From positions 1-6,114 of the forward strand of contig CADCWJ010000593.1 of the NCBI GenBank assembly GCA_902806365.1: a stretch of 6,114 nt of DNA, read 5' to 3'. Source of the stretch: an uncultured Thermomicrobiales bacterium (GTDB lineage: Bacteria; Chloroflexota; Chloroflexia; Thermomicrobiales; UBA6265). Positions 1 to 6,114 of the stretch are shown piece by piece (the first letter of the stretch is position 1; every line of letters begins with the position of its first letter). The translations under genes and the position numbers were made by a program. Below the pieces are notes generated by a model. It was not told the origin of the DNA. It worked only from the letters and a program-made list of their open reading frames with translations, and made no database searches.

Positions 1-2294
1 AGTTCGAGGACTTCACGTTCAACCAGTCGTCGGCGCAGGCGTATGCCTGGCTGGAGGAGGACGACCCCGCCTTGCTCGACCGCATCACCGAGCGCGTCAA
101 GGAAGGTCGCTGGGAACCGGTCGGCGGGATGTGGGTCGAGCCCGACTCGCAGGTGACCGGTGCCGAAGCCTATGTCCGCCAGCTCTTCTACGGCCAGCGG
201 TATTTCGAGAGCCGGTTTGGCATCCGCAATGACACCGCCTGGCTGCCGGACGTCTTCGGGTTCTCGGGCGGCATCCCGCAGGTTCTGCTCGGCGCCGGGA
301 TCTCGAAGTTCTTTACGATCAAGGTCACCTGGAGCGAGAGCAACCCCTTTCCCGTCGATCTCTTCTGGTGGGAAGGCATCGATGGCAGCCGGGTGATGGC
401 GCATACCTTCTACAACCCCGGTGCGGGCTACAACGGCAACATCGTGCCGCTCGACACAATCGGCACCTGGCGCGGTTTAAAGGGCAAGCGGCTGCACGAC
501 CAGACGCTGCTCTCCTTCGGCTGGGGCGACGGAGGCGGCGGCCCTGATCGCCAGATGCTGGAGAACTACGCCCGGATCAAGGACTATCCGGTGCTTCCCC
601 GCCTTCGGATGGGCAAGGTCGAGGAGTTCTTCGCCTCGCTGCCGACCGAGGGGGTCCCCACGTTCACCGGCGAACTGTACCTGGAGCTGCATCGGGCGAC
701 GCTCACGACACAGGGGCTGGTCAAGAAGCTGAACCGGGAGTCGGAGCACCGCCTCGTCGAAGCCGAAGCGTTCGCGGCGCTGGCGAGCCTCCCAGGTGCG
801 CGAAAGGGGCTTCTTCGGAATCGGCAGCCGGGACCCGACTATCCGCACGACCGCCTCGACGCAAACTGGAAGCGCCTGCTGCTCAACCAGTTCCACGACA
901 TCCTGCCGGGCTCCTCCATCAACGAGGTCTATCAGGACACGCATCCCGAGCTGCGAGCGGTCGTCGCCACCGCCGTCGAGATTCGCGACAGCGCGATCGC
1001 GTCGCTGACGGAAGCGGGCTCAGGGCCGGGGACCGGCAGTATCGCCGTCGCCAACCCCGCGATGCATCCGCGCCCGCTGACCGTAATCGTGCCGGCGGAG
1101 ATGTCCGCCAGCGGTCTGCCGGCGAACGTCACGCAGAGGATCGAGGGCGGCCAACTGCTCCACGATCCGTCACGGCAACTTGGTGCATTCGAGGTCGTCG
1201 TTCCCGCGGCACAAAACGGACGATCCGGGCAGCCCGCGGCCGGAGTCTCTGCCAAGCGCAACGGCTCCGGCTTCGTGATTGAGAATGGCCTGGTCCATGT
1301 CGCGATCGGTGCCGACGGCACCCTCCACCGGGTCTTCGACAAGCGCGCCGACCGCGACGCGCTGAGCGACCGTGGCAACCAGCTCTGGGCGTACGTCGAC
1401 CGGCCACGAGCGTGGGACGCCTGGGACATCGACGAAACATACGAGAACGCCGGATTCGAGCTGACCGACGCCGAGTCGATCGAGATTGTGGAATCCGGAC
1501 CGTTGCGGGCGGCGGTGCGGGTCACGCGCGCCTGGCGGGACTCACGTTTCGTGCAGACCTACCGCCTCTTGAGCGGCTCTGCCCGGATCGACATCGAGAC
1601 GACGATCGACTGGCACGAGCGCATGATGCTGATCCGGGCGCTTTTCCCGACCTCCGTTCACACGCACGAGGCGACCTTCGAGACGATCTTCGGCGTCCAC
1701 AAGCGACCGACCCACCGGAACACCAGCTGGGAACGGGCGCGGTTCGAGGTCAGCGCGCATCGCTTCGTCGATCTCTCGGAACCGGCGTACGGTGTGGCAG
1801 TGCTCAACGATGGCAAATACGGGCACAGCGTCGTGGGCGGCACGATCGGGCTGAGCCTCGTCCGGGGCCCGCTGGCGCCCGATCCCTTTGCCGACGAAGG
1901 CGAGCATCGCTTCACCTACAGTTTCTTCCCGCACCCGGGGGACTGGATCGACGCAGGGGTCGTGCACGAGGCGCACGCGCTCAATGCGCCGCTCGTTCCC
2001 CTTCCGGTGCCGGGCGACGCCGCCGGAGCTCCCGCGCTCCTTTCGATCCAGTGCGTGGACCTCGGCTTCGCCGCATTCAAGCGGGCGCATGACCGGGACG
2101 GACTCGTGTTGCGCCTTTACGAGCCGCACGGAATCGCTGGCCGGAGTGTGCTGACATTCAGCCGGGATGTGCGGTCGGCTACCGCCGTGACGCTGCTGGA
2201 GGAGGATGCGGACTCGCCGCTGGAACATGATGGGCGGACGGTCACGCTCCGGGTCCGGCCATTCGAAATCATCTCGATCCTGCTCGAATTCTGA
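1..2294 (+). CDS. Alpha-mannosidase, glycoside hydrolase family 38 (5'-truncated by window edge)
   Basis: This is a retaining, zinc-dependent alpha-mannosidase that releases mannose from alpha-mannosides or glycans. The frame stays open to the left edge: nt 3-71 encode FEDFTFNQSSAQAYAWLEE and onward, which is typical family sequence, so the TTG at 72 is not the start. About 763 residues are visible; relatives of this type have roughly 1000, so the N-terminus, including the HxD zinc-binding segment, lies outside. Visible motifs are GGMWVEPD (nt 123-146), WLPDVFG (240-260; Asp at 249-251 is the predicted nucleophile and zinc ligand), WEGIDGSR (369-392), WGDGGGGP (522-545) and FHDILPGSS (891-917; His at 894-896 is the predicted zinc ligand). 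The order is catalytic barrel, middle helical domain (about nt 660-960), then C-terminal beta-sandwich domains to the stop. The WLPD-FG form resembles the long yeast Ams1/bacterial class rather than Golgi enzymes. I see no signal peptide, but the N-terminus is missing. Substrate cannot be told from the sequence. It converges on the next gene with a 46-bp gap. Confidence 0.95.
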   Translation, partial: FEDFTFNQSSAQAYAWLEEDDPALLDRITERVKEGRWEPVGGMWVEPDSQVTGAEAYVRQLFYGQRYFESRFGIRNDTAWLPDVFGFSGGIPQVLLGAGISKFFTIKVTWSESNPFPVDLFWWEGIDGSRVMAHTFYNPGAGYNGNIVPLDTIGTWRGLKGKRLHDQTLLSFGWGDGGGGPDRQMLENYARIKDYPVLPRLRMGKVEEFFASLPTEGVPTFTGELYLELHRATLTTQGLVKKLNRESEHRLVEAEAFAALASLPGARKGLLRNRQPGPDYPHDRLDANWKRLLLNQFHDILPGSSINEVYQDTHPELRAVVATAVEIRDSAIASLTEAGSGPGTGSIAVANPAMHPRPLTVIVPAEMSASGLPANVTQRIEGGQLLHDPSRQLGAFEVVVPAAQNGRSGQPAAGVSAKRNGSGFVIENGLVHVAIGADGTLHRVFDKRADRDALSDRGNQLWAYVDRPRAWDAWDIDETYENAGFELTDAESIEIVESGPLRAAVRVTRAWRDSRFVQTYRLLSGSARIDIETTIDWHERMMLIRALFPTSVHTHEATFETIFGVHKRPTHRNTSWERARFEVSAHRFVDLSEPAYGVAVLNDGKYGHSVVGGTIGLSLVRGPLAPDPFADEGEHRFTYSFFPHPGDWIDAGVVHEAHALNAPLVPLPVPGDAAGAPALLSIQCVDLGFAAFKRAHDRDGLVLRLYEPHGIAGRSVLTFSRDVRSATAVTLLEEDADSPLEHDGRTVTLRVRPFEIISILLEF

Positions 2295-2340
2295 GCGGCG
2301 GCTCGGCGGTCATCCATGTAACCGTAGCGGCGAACCTTCG

Positions 2341-3927
2341 TCAGGCCATCCCACCGCCGCTCGATGGTCCCTCCAGGTCGGCGATCACCTGCTGGGCGCA
2401 GTTGCGGCCGGGTGCGCCAAACACCGCCCCACCCGGCCAGGCGCCCGCGCCGCACAGATAGAGTCCGGTGACCGGTGTGGCATAACTGGGGTACCCCGCG
2501 ACCGGGCGGCCACCGAACATCTGGTCCGGCAGGATCTCGCCGTGGAAGATGTTGCCACCCGTGATTCCGACTGTCGCCTCGATCTCCCGTGGTCCGAGCA
2601 CCTGCATGTGCTCGATCGCGGCCGGCAGGTTCGGCGCGTACTGCGCAAACGTATCGATGATGTTGGCCCCGATCTCGTCCCGGTGCTCGTCCCAGGTGCC
2701 ATGTGCCAGGTCGTATGGCGCGTATTGGACGAACATGCTCATGGTGTGTTTCCCGGGCGGCGCCAACCCTTCTTCGGTGGCTGTCTGGATGTAGCAGTCC
2801 ATGAACGGGCGACGCGACGGGAGGCCCGCCTGGCACTCCCGCCAGGCGGCGTCGAGATAGGCAACGGACGGATTGATCACGATACCGCCGGTGTGCTGCG
2901 GCCCGACCGATGTACCGGGCATGGCGGTGAAGTTCGGCAGCTCGGCGAGACCCAGCAGTACCTTGACGACCGATCCCTTGCTCCGGATCGCCCGGATCCC
3001 GTCGGCGTAATCGGTGGGGAGGTGATCGGGCCCGACCAGCTGCAGGAACGTGTGCTGGGGATCGGCATTGGAAACCACGACATCGGCGAAAAACCGCCGG
3101 CCATCCTCCAGCCGCACCCCCGTGACACGTCCGTTCGCGACGTCGATCTCGGCCACCGGTGATGAGGTCTCGATCCGCACCCCGGCTTCGGCGCCGGCCG
3201 CGGCCAGGGCGCTGGCGACGCTTCCCATGCCGCCGCGGACGAAACCCCAGGCACCCTGGTGCCCGCCGACCGTCCCGAGCAGGTGATGGAACTTGACGTA
3301 GGCCGTTCCGGGATCGTATGGCCCGGCGTTGACCCCGATCACACCTCCGGTTGAGAGGGGTGCTTTGATCTCTTCGGATTCAAAAAAACGGTCGAGCACC
3401 TCGGCGATGCTCGCCCTTGTCAGCGTGTGCCAGTCCTCCGAGCCGTCCGGGCCATCGAACGCCGTGGCGATGTCCTCGTCGGATGGTGCCCCCCGCCGGA
3501 TCAGCGGCTGCATTCGGGCGATGATCCGATCCCACATCTCCCAATAGGCACCGTACGCCCGCACATCCTTCGTCGAAAAGCGTGCTATCTGCTCCCGCGT
3601 CCTGGCGCCATCGAGAAAGGCCGCGAAGTAGCGTCCATCGGGAAAGGGTGCGAAATAGGTCGGGTCGAAGGGCCGGATCTCGTAGCCGTGACGAACGAGC
3701 TCAAAATCCCGGATGACCTCCGGCAGGAGCAGGTTGCAGACGTAGGAACAGGTCGAGAGGCGATACCCCGGGAACGGTTCCTCGGTGACCGTCGCCCCAC
3801 CAATGATGTCGCGTCGCTCGAGTACGAGCACGCGCCTGCCGGCTTTTGCCAGGTACCCCGCGGCGATAAGGCCGTTGTGACCGGACCCGATTACCAGCGC
3901 ATCGTACTGCCGGGTGGCGTCACCCAC
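2341..3927 (-). CDS. PYROXD2-like FAD-dependent oxidoreductase (phytoene desaturase/amine oxidase superfamily)
   Basis: This is a 528-residue flavoprotein. The N-terminus carries the dinucleotide-binding fold: YDALVIGSGHNG has the GxGxxG glycines at residues 14-19, and Glu37 at the end of the second strand (VLVLERR) is placed to bind the FAD ribose. IIGGATVTEE follows. The C-terminus holds the second FAD motif, LYLCGAGAWPGGAVFGAPGRN (about 489-509). The middle (HHLLGTVGGHQGAWGFVRGGMG) is typical of the PYROXD2 branch. Databases often label such proteins phytoene desaturase, but no carotenoid gene lies nearby, and the true substrate of bacterial members is unknown to me. I chose the GTG at 3927 because AGAGG sits six bases upstream and the Rossmann motif begins seven residues later. 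The ATG at 4095 would add 56 low-complexity residues and overlap the promoter region. Length suits the family (human PYROXD2 is about 580 with a targeting region). No signal peptide or membrane segment is seen, so it is probably cytoplasmic. It is transcribed divergently from recJ and convergently with the mannosidase gene. Confidence 0.9.
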   Translation of the reverse strand: MGDATRQYDALVIGSGHNGLIAAGYLAKAGRRVLVLERRDIIGGATVTEEPFPGYRLSTCSYVCNLLLPEVIRDFELVRHGYEIRPFDPTYFAPFPDGRYFAAFLDGARTREQIARFSTKDVRAYGAYWEMWDRIIARMQPLIRRGAPSDEDIATAFDGPDGSEDWHTLTRASIAEVLDRFFESEEIKAPLSTGGVIGVNAGPYDPGTAYVKFHHLLGTVGGHQGAWGFVRGGMGSVASALAAAGAEAGVRIETSSPVAEIDVANGRVTGVRLEDGRRFFADVVVSNADPQHTFLQLVGPDHLPTDYADGIRAIRSKGSVVKVLLGLAELPNFTAMPGTSVGPQHTGGIVINPSVAYLDAAWRECQAGLPSRRPFMDCYIQTATEEGLAPPGKHTMSMFVQYAPYDLAHGTWDEHRDEIGANIIDTFAQYAPNLPAAIEHMQVLGPREIEATVGITGGNIFHGEILPDQMFGGRPVAGYPSYATPVTGLYLCGAGAWPGGAVFGAPGRNCAQQVIADLEGPSSGGGMA

Positions 3928-3933
3928 GCTGCA

Positions 3934-3944
3934 CCTCTCTCCCC
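3934..3944 (-). promoter_or_regulatory. Ribosome binding site that sets the GTG start of the oxidoreductase gene
   Basis: Read on the minus strand, the sequence is GGGGAGAGAGG, followed by the six-base spacer TGCAGC and then GTG at 3927-3925. This is a good Shine-Dalgarno match at normal spacing, and it decides in favour of the GTG over the upstream in-frame ATG at 4095. Confidence 0.7.
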
Positions 3945-3966
3945 ATTCCTGGTGCTGGCGCTCGAA

Positions 3967-3980
3967 CGACCTGCTGGTCG
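3967..3980. repeat. Short perfect inverted repeat in the divergent intergenic region (possible operator)
   Basis: The sequence CGACC-TGCT-GGTCG has two perfect 5-base arms around a 4-base centre. It lies 40 bp upstream of the oxidoreductase start codon and overlaps the start point expected from the weak promoter at 3982-4010. A repressor site or a 5'-UTR hairpin would fit, but a 5-base arm can occur by chance in GC-rich DNA. Confidence 0.3.
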
Positions 3981-3981
3981 C

Positions 3982-4010
3982 ATTCTCGCCGGACCGCGGA
4001 ACCCGGGCAA
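3982..4010 (-). promoter_or_regulatory. Candidate sigma-70-type promoter for the oxidoreductase gene
   Basis: On the minus strand, TTGCCC (4010-4005) and GAGAAT (3987-3982) are separated by exactly 17 bases, each matching four of six consensus positions. Transcription would begin near 3975, leaving a leader of about 48 bases before the GTG. The placement is sensible but the match is weak, so this is a suggestion only. Confidence 0.3.
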
Positions 4011-4023
4011 CCGGCCGAACGCC

Positions 4024-4052
4024 CGGACGGGACATCAGCGGCGTGCTACCAT
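4024..4052 (+). promoter_or_regulatory. Candidate extended -10 promoter for recJ
   Basis: TGCTACCAT (4044-4052) is an extended -10 element: TGn followed by TACCAT, which keeps the key TA---T positions. The -35 position 17 bases upstream holds only CGGACG (4024-4029), a poor match, as is common for extended -10 promoters. Transcription would begin near 4059, about 60 bases before the ATG. The -35 positions of this and the minus-strand candidate are only 13 bp apart. Confidence 0.35.
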
Positions 4053-4118
4053 CGGACCTCAACGCCCCGCTGCCTTCCCCGCCCTGGCAGATCAAGCACC
4101 GGACAGGACATTATCCCC

Positions 4119-5852
4119 ATGCATCTGGCCCAGATGGCGCACGTGCCGCCGACATGGATCGAGCCGGAGCCAGTTCCGTCCGGCAGTGATGCCGGATCCT
4201 GGCATCCCGACCCGCTGATCGGTGCTCTCCTCTACCGGCGCGGGATCCACGACCGGGCGGCCGCGGCGGACTTCCTTGATTCCCGGCGGCGGCCCGCTCC
4301 CGATCACTCCCGGCTCCCGAACATCGAGCGAGCCATCGCCCGGATCGACGAAGCGATCGCGAAGGATCAGCGAATCGGTATCTTCGGTGACTACGACGTC
4401 GATGGCATCACCTCGACCGCGCTTCTGACGCTGGCCCTGCGGTCGATCGTCAGCGCTGACAGGGTGGTCCCGGCGCTTCCCGAGCGAGCCGATGGTTACG
4501 GGCTCAAGGAGCGCGCGATCCGGGCGATGGCGACGGCAGGAGTGAAACTCCTGATTACCGTCGATTGCGGCAGCTCCGATCACGAGCAGGCCGCAATCGT
4601 AACCGCCTCCGGCATGGACCTTCTCATCCTCGACCATCACCGGATGGCGGACGACGGCCCGCAAGGCGCGATCACGGTTTCTCCCCAGCTTGCGGAGGAC
4701 AGCGACCTCCACGATCTCTCGGCGGTAGGGATCGTGTACCTGCTGGTGTCGGCATTGGCCCAGGCCGGATATCGGGTTGCGGACGGTCACGACGACGGGG
4801 AAGCCGGTTTTCTCGACCTGGTGGCGCTGGGAACGGTGGCCGATGTCGCCTCGCTTCGTGGTGTCAACCGGGCACTCGTTCGCGACGGAGTGCGGGCACT
4901 GGACTGCTCGGGCGCGCGGCCCGGTGTGCAAGCGCTCCTCCGGGCCGCCGGGGTTGCTCCCAACACGGTGACCGCCGAGGACATCGCCTTCCGGATCGGC
5001 CCACGGCTCAACGCCGCCGGACGAATCGCCTCCCCGTGCCTCGCCTTCGACCTCCTGATGGCCTCGGATCCGGTGGACGCGCAGAGGATGGCCGGCGCAC
5101 TCGAAGCACTGAACCAGCAACGGAAGCTGCGGACCGACCGGCTGATGCGGGAGGCAACCAACGTCATTGAGCGCACTCCCGGCTGGAAGGGGCGGTCGGT
5201 GCTGGCGCTTCACAGCCCGGATTGGCCGTCGGGGCTGGTCGGTGCGGCGGCCTCACGGCTCGCTGAGGAGCTTCGACGGCCCGTTCTCGTCCTCCGTGAA
5301 GATGGGGAGGTACTTCACGGGTCGGCACGCTCGGTCAACGGATTCAACCTCGTCGACGCCCTTGCGAGCGTTTCCTCGCTGCTGACGCGCTATGGCGGGC
5401 ACAGCATGGCGGCGGGGGTCACGTTGCCGAAGGCGCACCTCCCCCGTCTCGAAGCGCACCTGGAAGATGCGCTTGCGCAGACCGAACTGCCCATCCCCGC
5501 ACCCCGCCGGATCGCGATCGACGCCGATCTCGGGGGTGGCCCACCGTCGACGCAGACGGTTCGTGCCCTCGCGCCGCTCGAACCGTTTGGAACGGGAAAT
5601 CCCGTGCCGATCTTCCGGATTCGCGACGCCCGCGTTCAGCGCTACACGTCGATGGGACAGGAGAAGCAGCACCTCAAGATCACCGTTACGGTGGGTGGGC
5701 AACCTCTCGAAGCCCTGCTCTGGAGTGCTGCCTGGCGGTCAAGCGAGCTGCTTGCGGTGCGTACCATCGACCTCGTGGGTCGCCTGGAGATCAATGAATG
5801 GAATGGCAGGGAGCGACTGCAGATGATCGCCGAGGATTTCCGCCCGTCCTGA
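4119..5852 (+). CDS. recJ: Single-stranded-DNA-specific exonuclease RecJ
   Basis: RecJ degrades single-stranded DNA 5' to 3' in the cytoplasm, in recombination (RecF pathway), mismatch repair and base-excision repair, using metal ions bound by DHH-family aspartates and histidines. The 577 residues carry the expected motifs in order: GDYDVDG (90-96), VDCG (148-151), LDHH (171-174), GTVADV (238-243), IGPRLNAAGR (293-302), then the DHHA1 domain with GSARS (401-405) and GGHSMAAG (426-433), and the OB-fold part with EPFGTGNPVPIF (488-499). All DHH-domain metal-binding residues I can recognise are present, so the enzyme should be active. Length equals that of the E. coli protein. The ATG at 4119 has AGGA ten bases upstream (4105-4108). 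The second ATG at 4134 is an alternative start that would drop only five residues. Oddities: WPSGL (369-373) replaces the usual Trp-His-x-Gly-Val, and VASLRG replaces the usual VVPLxG after motif IV. The next gene starts 48 bp downstream on the same strand and may be co-transcribed. Confidence 0.97.
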   Translation: MHLAQMAHVPPTWIEPEPVPSGSDAGSWHPDPLIGALLYRRGIHDRAAAADFLDSRRRPAPDHSRLPNIERAIARIDEAIAKDQRIGIFGDYDVDGITSTALLTLALRSIVSADRVVPALPERADGYGLKERAIRAMATAGVKLLITVDCGSSDHEQAAIVTASGMDLLILDHHRMADDGPQGAITVSPQLAEDSDLHDLSAVGIVYLLVSALAQAGYRVADGHDDGEAGFLDLVALGTVADVASLRGVNRALVRDGVRALDCSGARPGVQALLRAAGVAPNTVTAEDIAFRIGPRLNAAGRIASPCLAFDLLMASDPVDAQRMAGALEALNQQRKLRTDRLMREATNVIERTPGWKGRSVLALHSPDWPSGLVGAAASRLAEELRRPVLVLREDGEVLHGSARSVNGFNLVDALASVSSLLTRYGGHSMAAGVTLPKAHLPRLEAHLEDALAQTELPIPAPRRIAIDADLGGGPPSTQTVRALAPLEPFGTGNPVPIFRIRDARVQRYTSMGQEKQHLKITVTVGGQPLEALLWSAAWRSSELLAVRTIDLVGRLEINEWNGRERLQMIAEDFRPS

Positions 5853-5900
5853 AGGCGTGGTCAACGAGACTGGAGAGATAGATAGGAGAAGCGAAGGCTG

Positions 5901-6114
5901 ATGTCGCCAACCGGCCAGAAGCACCAACGCGACGCTCCGCCCGGGAGGCCCGCGAAGAGACCTGGTCGGGGGATCGCAGTTGGCGCTTTCGTTTGGTCAC
6001 TGGCGTTCGGGCTGCTCAGCTTCTACTGGGCGGCGGGCGGCACGGTCGGCGAATCGACCCTGTCGACGTCGATTCGCACACTCGCCGCGGAGCGGGATCC
6101 GGGCTTCGTGGCTA
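5901..6114 (+). CDS. Membrane protein resembling DUF3995 family (3'-truncated by window edge)
   Basis: Seventy-one codons are visible and the frame is open at the right edge. Residues 1-23 are basic and proline-rich (KHQR, RPAKRPGR). A hydrophobic helix follows at about 24-46 (GIAVGAFVWSLAFGLLSFYWAAGG), so the positive-inside rule puts the N-terminus in the cytoplasm. The SFYWAAGGTVG stretch (40-50) recalls the first-helix signature of DUF3995 proteins, small multi-helix membrane proteins of unknown function in Actinobacteria and Chloroflexota. That assignment comes from memory of the pattern. ATG at 5901 is the only ATG after the in-frame TAG at 5883. AGGAG (5884-5888) lies 12 bases upstream, rather far, and GAAGG (5893-5897) only three bases upstream, rather near, so the Shine-Dalgarno site is imperfect. 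It follows recJ by 48 bp with no visible terminator between, so read-through is likely. Function is unknown. Confidence 0.75.
   Translation, partial: MSPTGQKHQRDAPPGRPAKRPGRGIAVGAFVWSLAFGLLSFYWAAGGTVGESTLSTSIRTLAAERDPGFVA

Noticed and set aside
72..74. TTG at 72 as the start of the mannosidase
   Set aside because: The frame is open upstream to the window edge and encodes conserved GH38 sequence there, so the gene is simply cut by the window.
2206..3162. A 318-codon plus-strand open frame across the gene junction
   Set aside because: It overlaps the end of the mannosidase in another frame and is antisense to the oxidoreductase. Both have clear family motifs; this frame has none.
3928..4095. 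N-terminal extension of the oxidoreductase from the ATG at 4095
   Set aside because: The 56 extra residues show no family resemblance or targeting signal, while the GTG at 3927 has a well-spaced ribosome binding site just before the Rossmann motif.
4092..5213. A 373-codon open frame on the minus strand opposite recJ
   Set aside because: It lies antisense to well-conserved recJ motifs, its translation has no recognisable domain and is rich in Arg, Gly, Pro, Asp and Val as expected from a GC-rich shadow, and it would run through the divergent promoter region.
5853..5900. Possible terminator or repeat between recJ and the next gene (GATAGATAGGAGA)
   Set aside because: There is no GC-rich stem followed by a T-run; the GATA doublet is only two units long.
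1..6114. A new defence, mobile or RNA-based system
   Set aside because: No transposase, integrase, phage gene, direct-repeat array, tRNA, rRNA or structured non-coding region was seen. Coding sequence fills nearly the whole window and belongs to known families.

Overview
The window holds ordinary bacterial chromosome: two complete genes, and one gene cut by each edge. The sequence is GC-rich (roughly two thirds G+C by eye), codons prefer G or C in the third position, and long stop-free shadow frames are common. The RecJ protein has features that I recall from Chloroflexota-type RecJ proteins: a Trp-Pro-x-Gly-Leu stretch where most RecJ have Trp-His-x-Gly-Val, and VDCGSSDHE after motif II. A Chloroflexota host, possibly Thermomicrobia-like, is therefore my best guess. 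It is an inference, not a demonstration.

Layout from left to right. Positions 1-2294 (+) hold the C-terminal three quarters of a GH38 class II alpha-mannosidase whose start lies outside the window. After only 46 bp comes the stop codon of a convergent gene (2341-3927, -) for a PYROXD2/phytoene-desaturase-like FAD oxidoreductase. Then follows a 191-bp divergent intergenic region (3928-4118) with weak candidate promoters in both directions and a short palindrome. The recJ gene (4119-5852, +) is complete and encodes a 577-residue single-strand-specific 5'-3' exonuclease. After 48 bp, a further + strand gene begins at 5901 and runs off the right edge. It encodes a membrane protein resembling the DUF3995 family.

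The genes do not form an obvious pathway. The mannosidase belongs to glycan or mannoside breakdown, the oxidoreductase to an unknown redox step, RecJ to DNA recombination and repair, and the last is an uncharacterised membrane protein. Only recJ and the membrane-protein gene are arranged so that they could share a transcript. I found no mobile element, CRISPR array, RNA gene or convincing new system here. The most useful observations are the unusual RecJ motif residues, the layout of the divergent promoter region, and the partial membrane-protein gene at the right edge.
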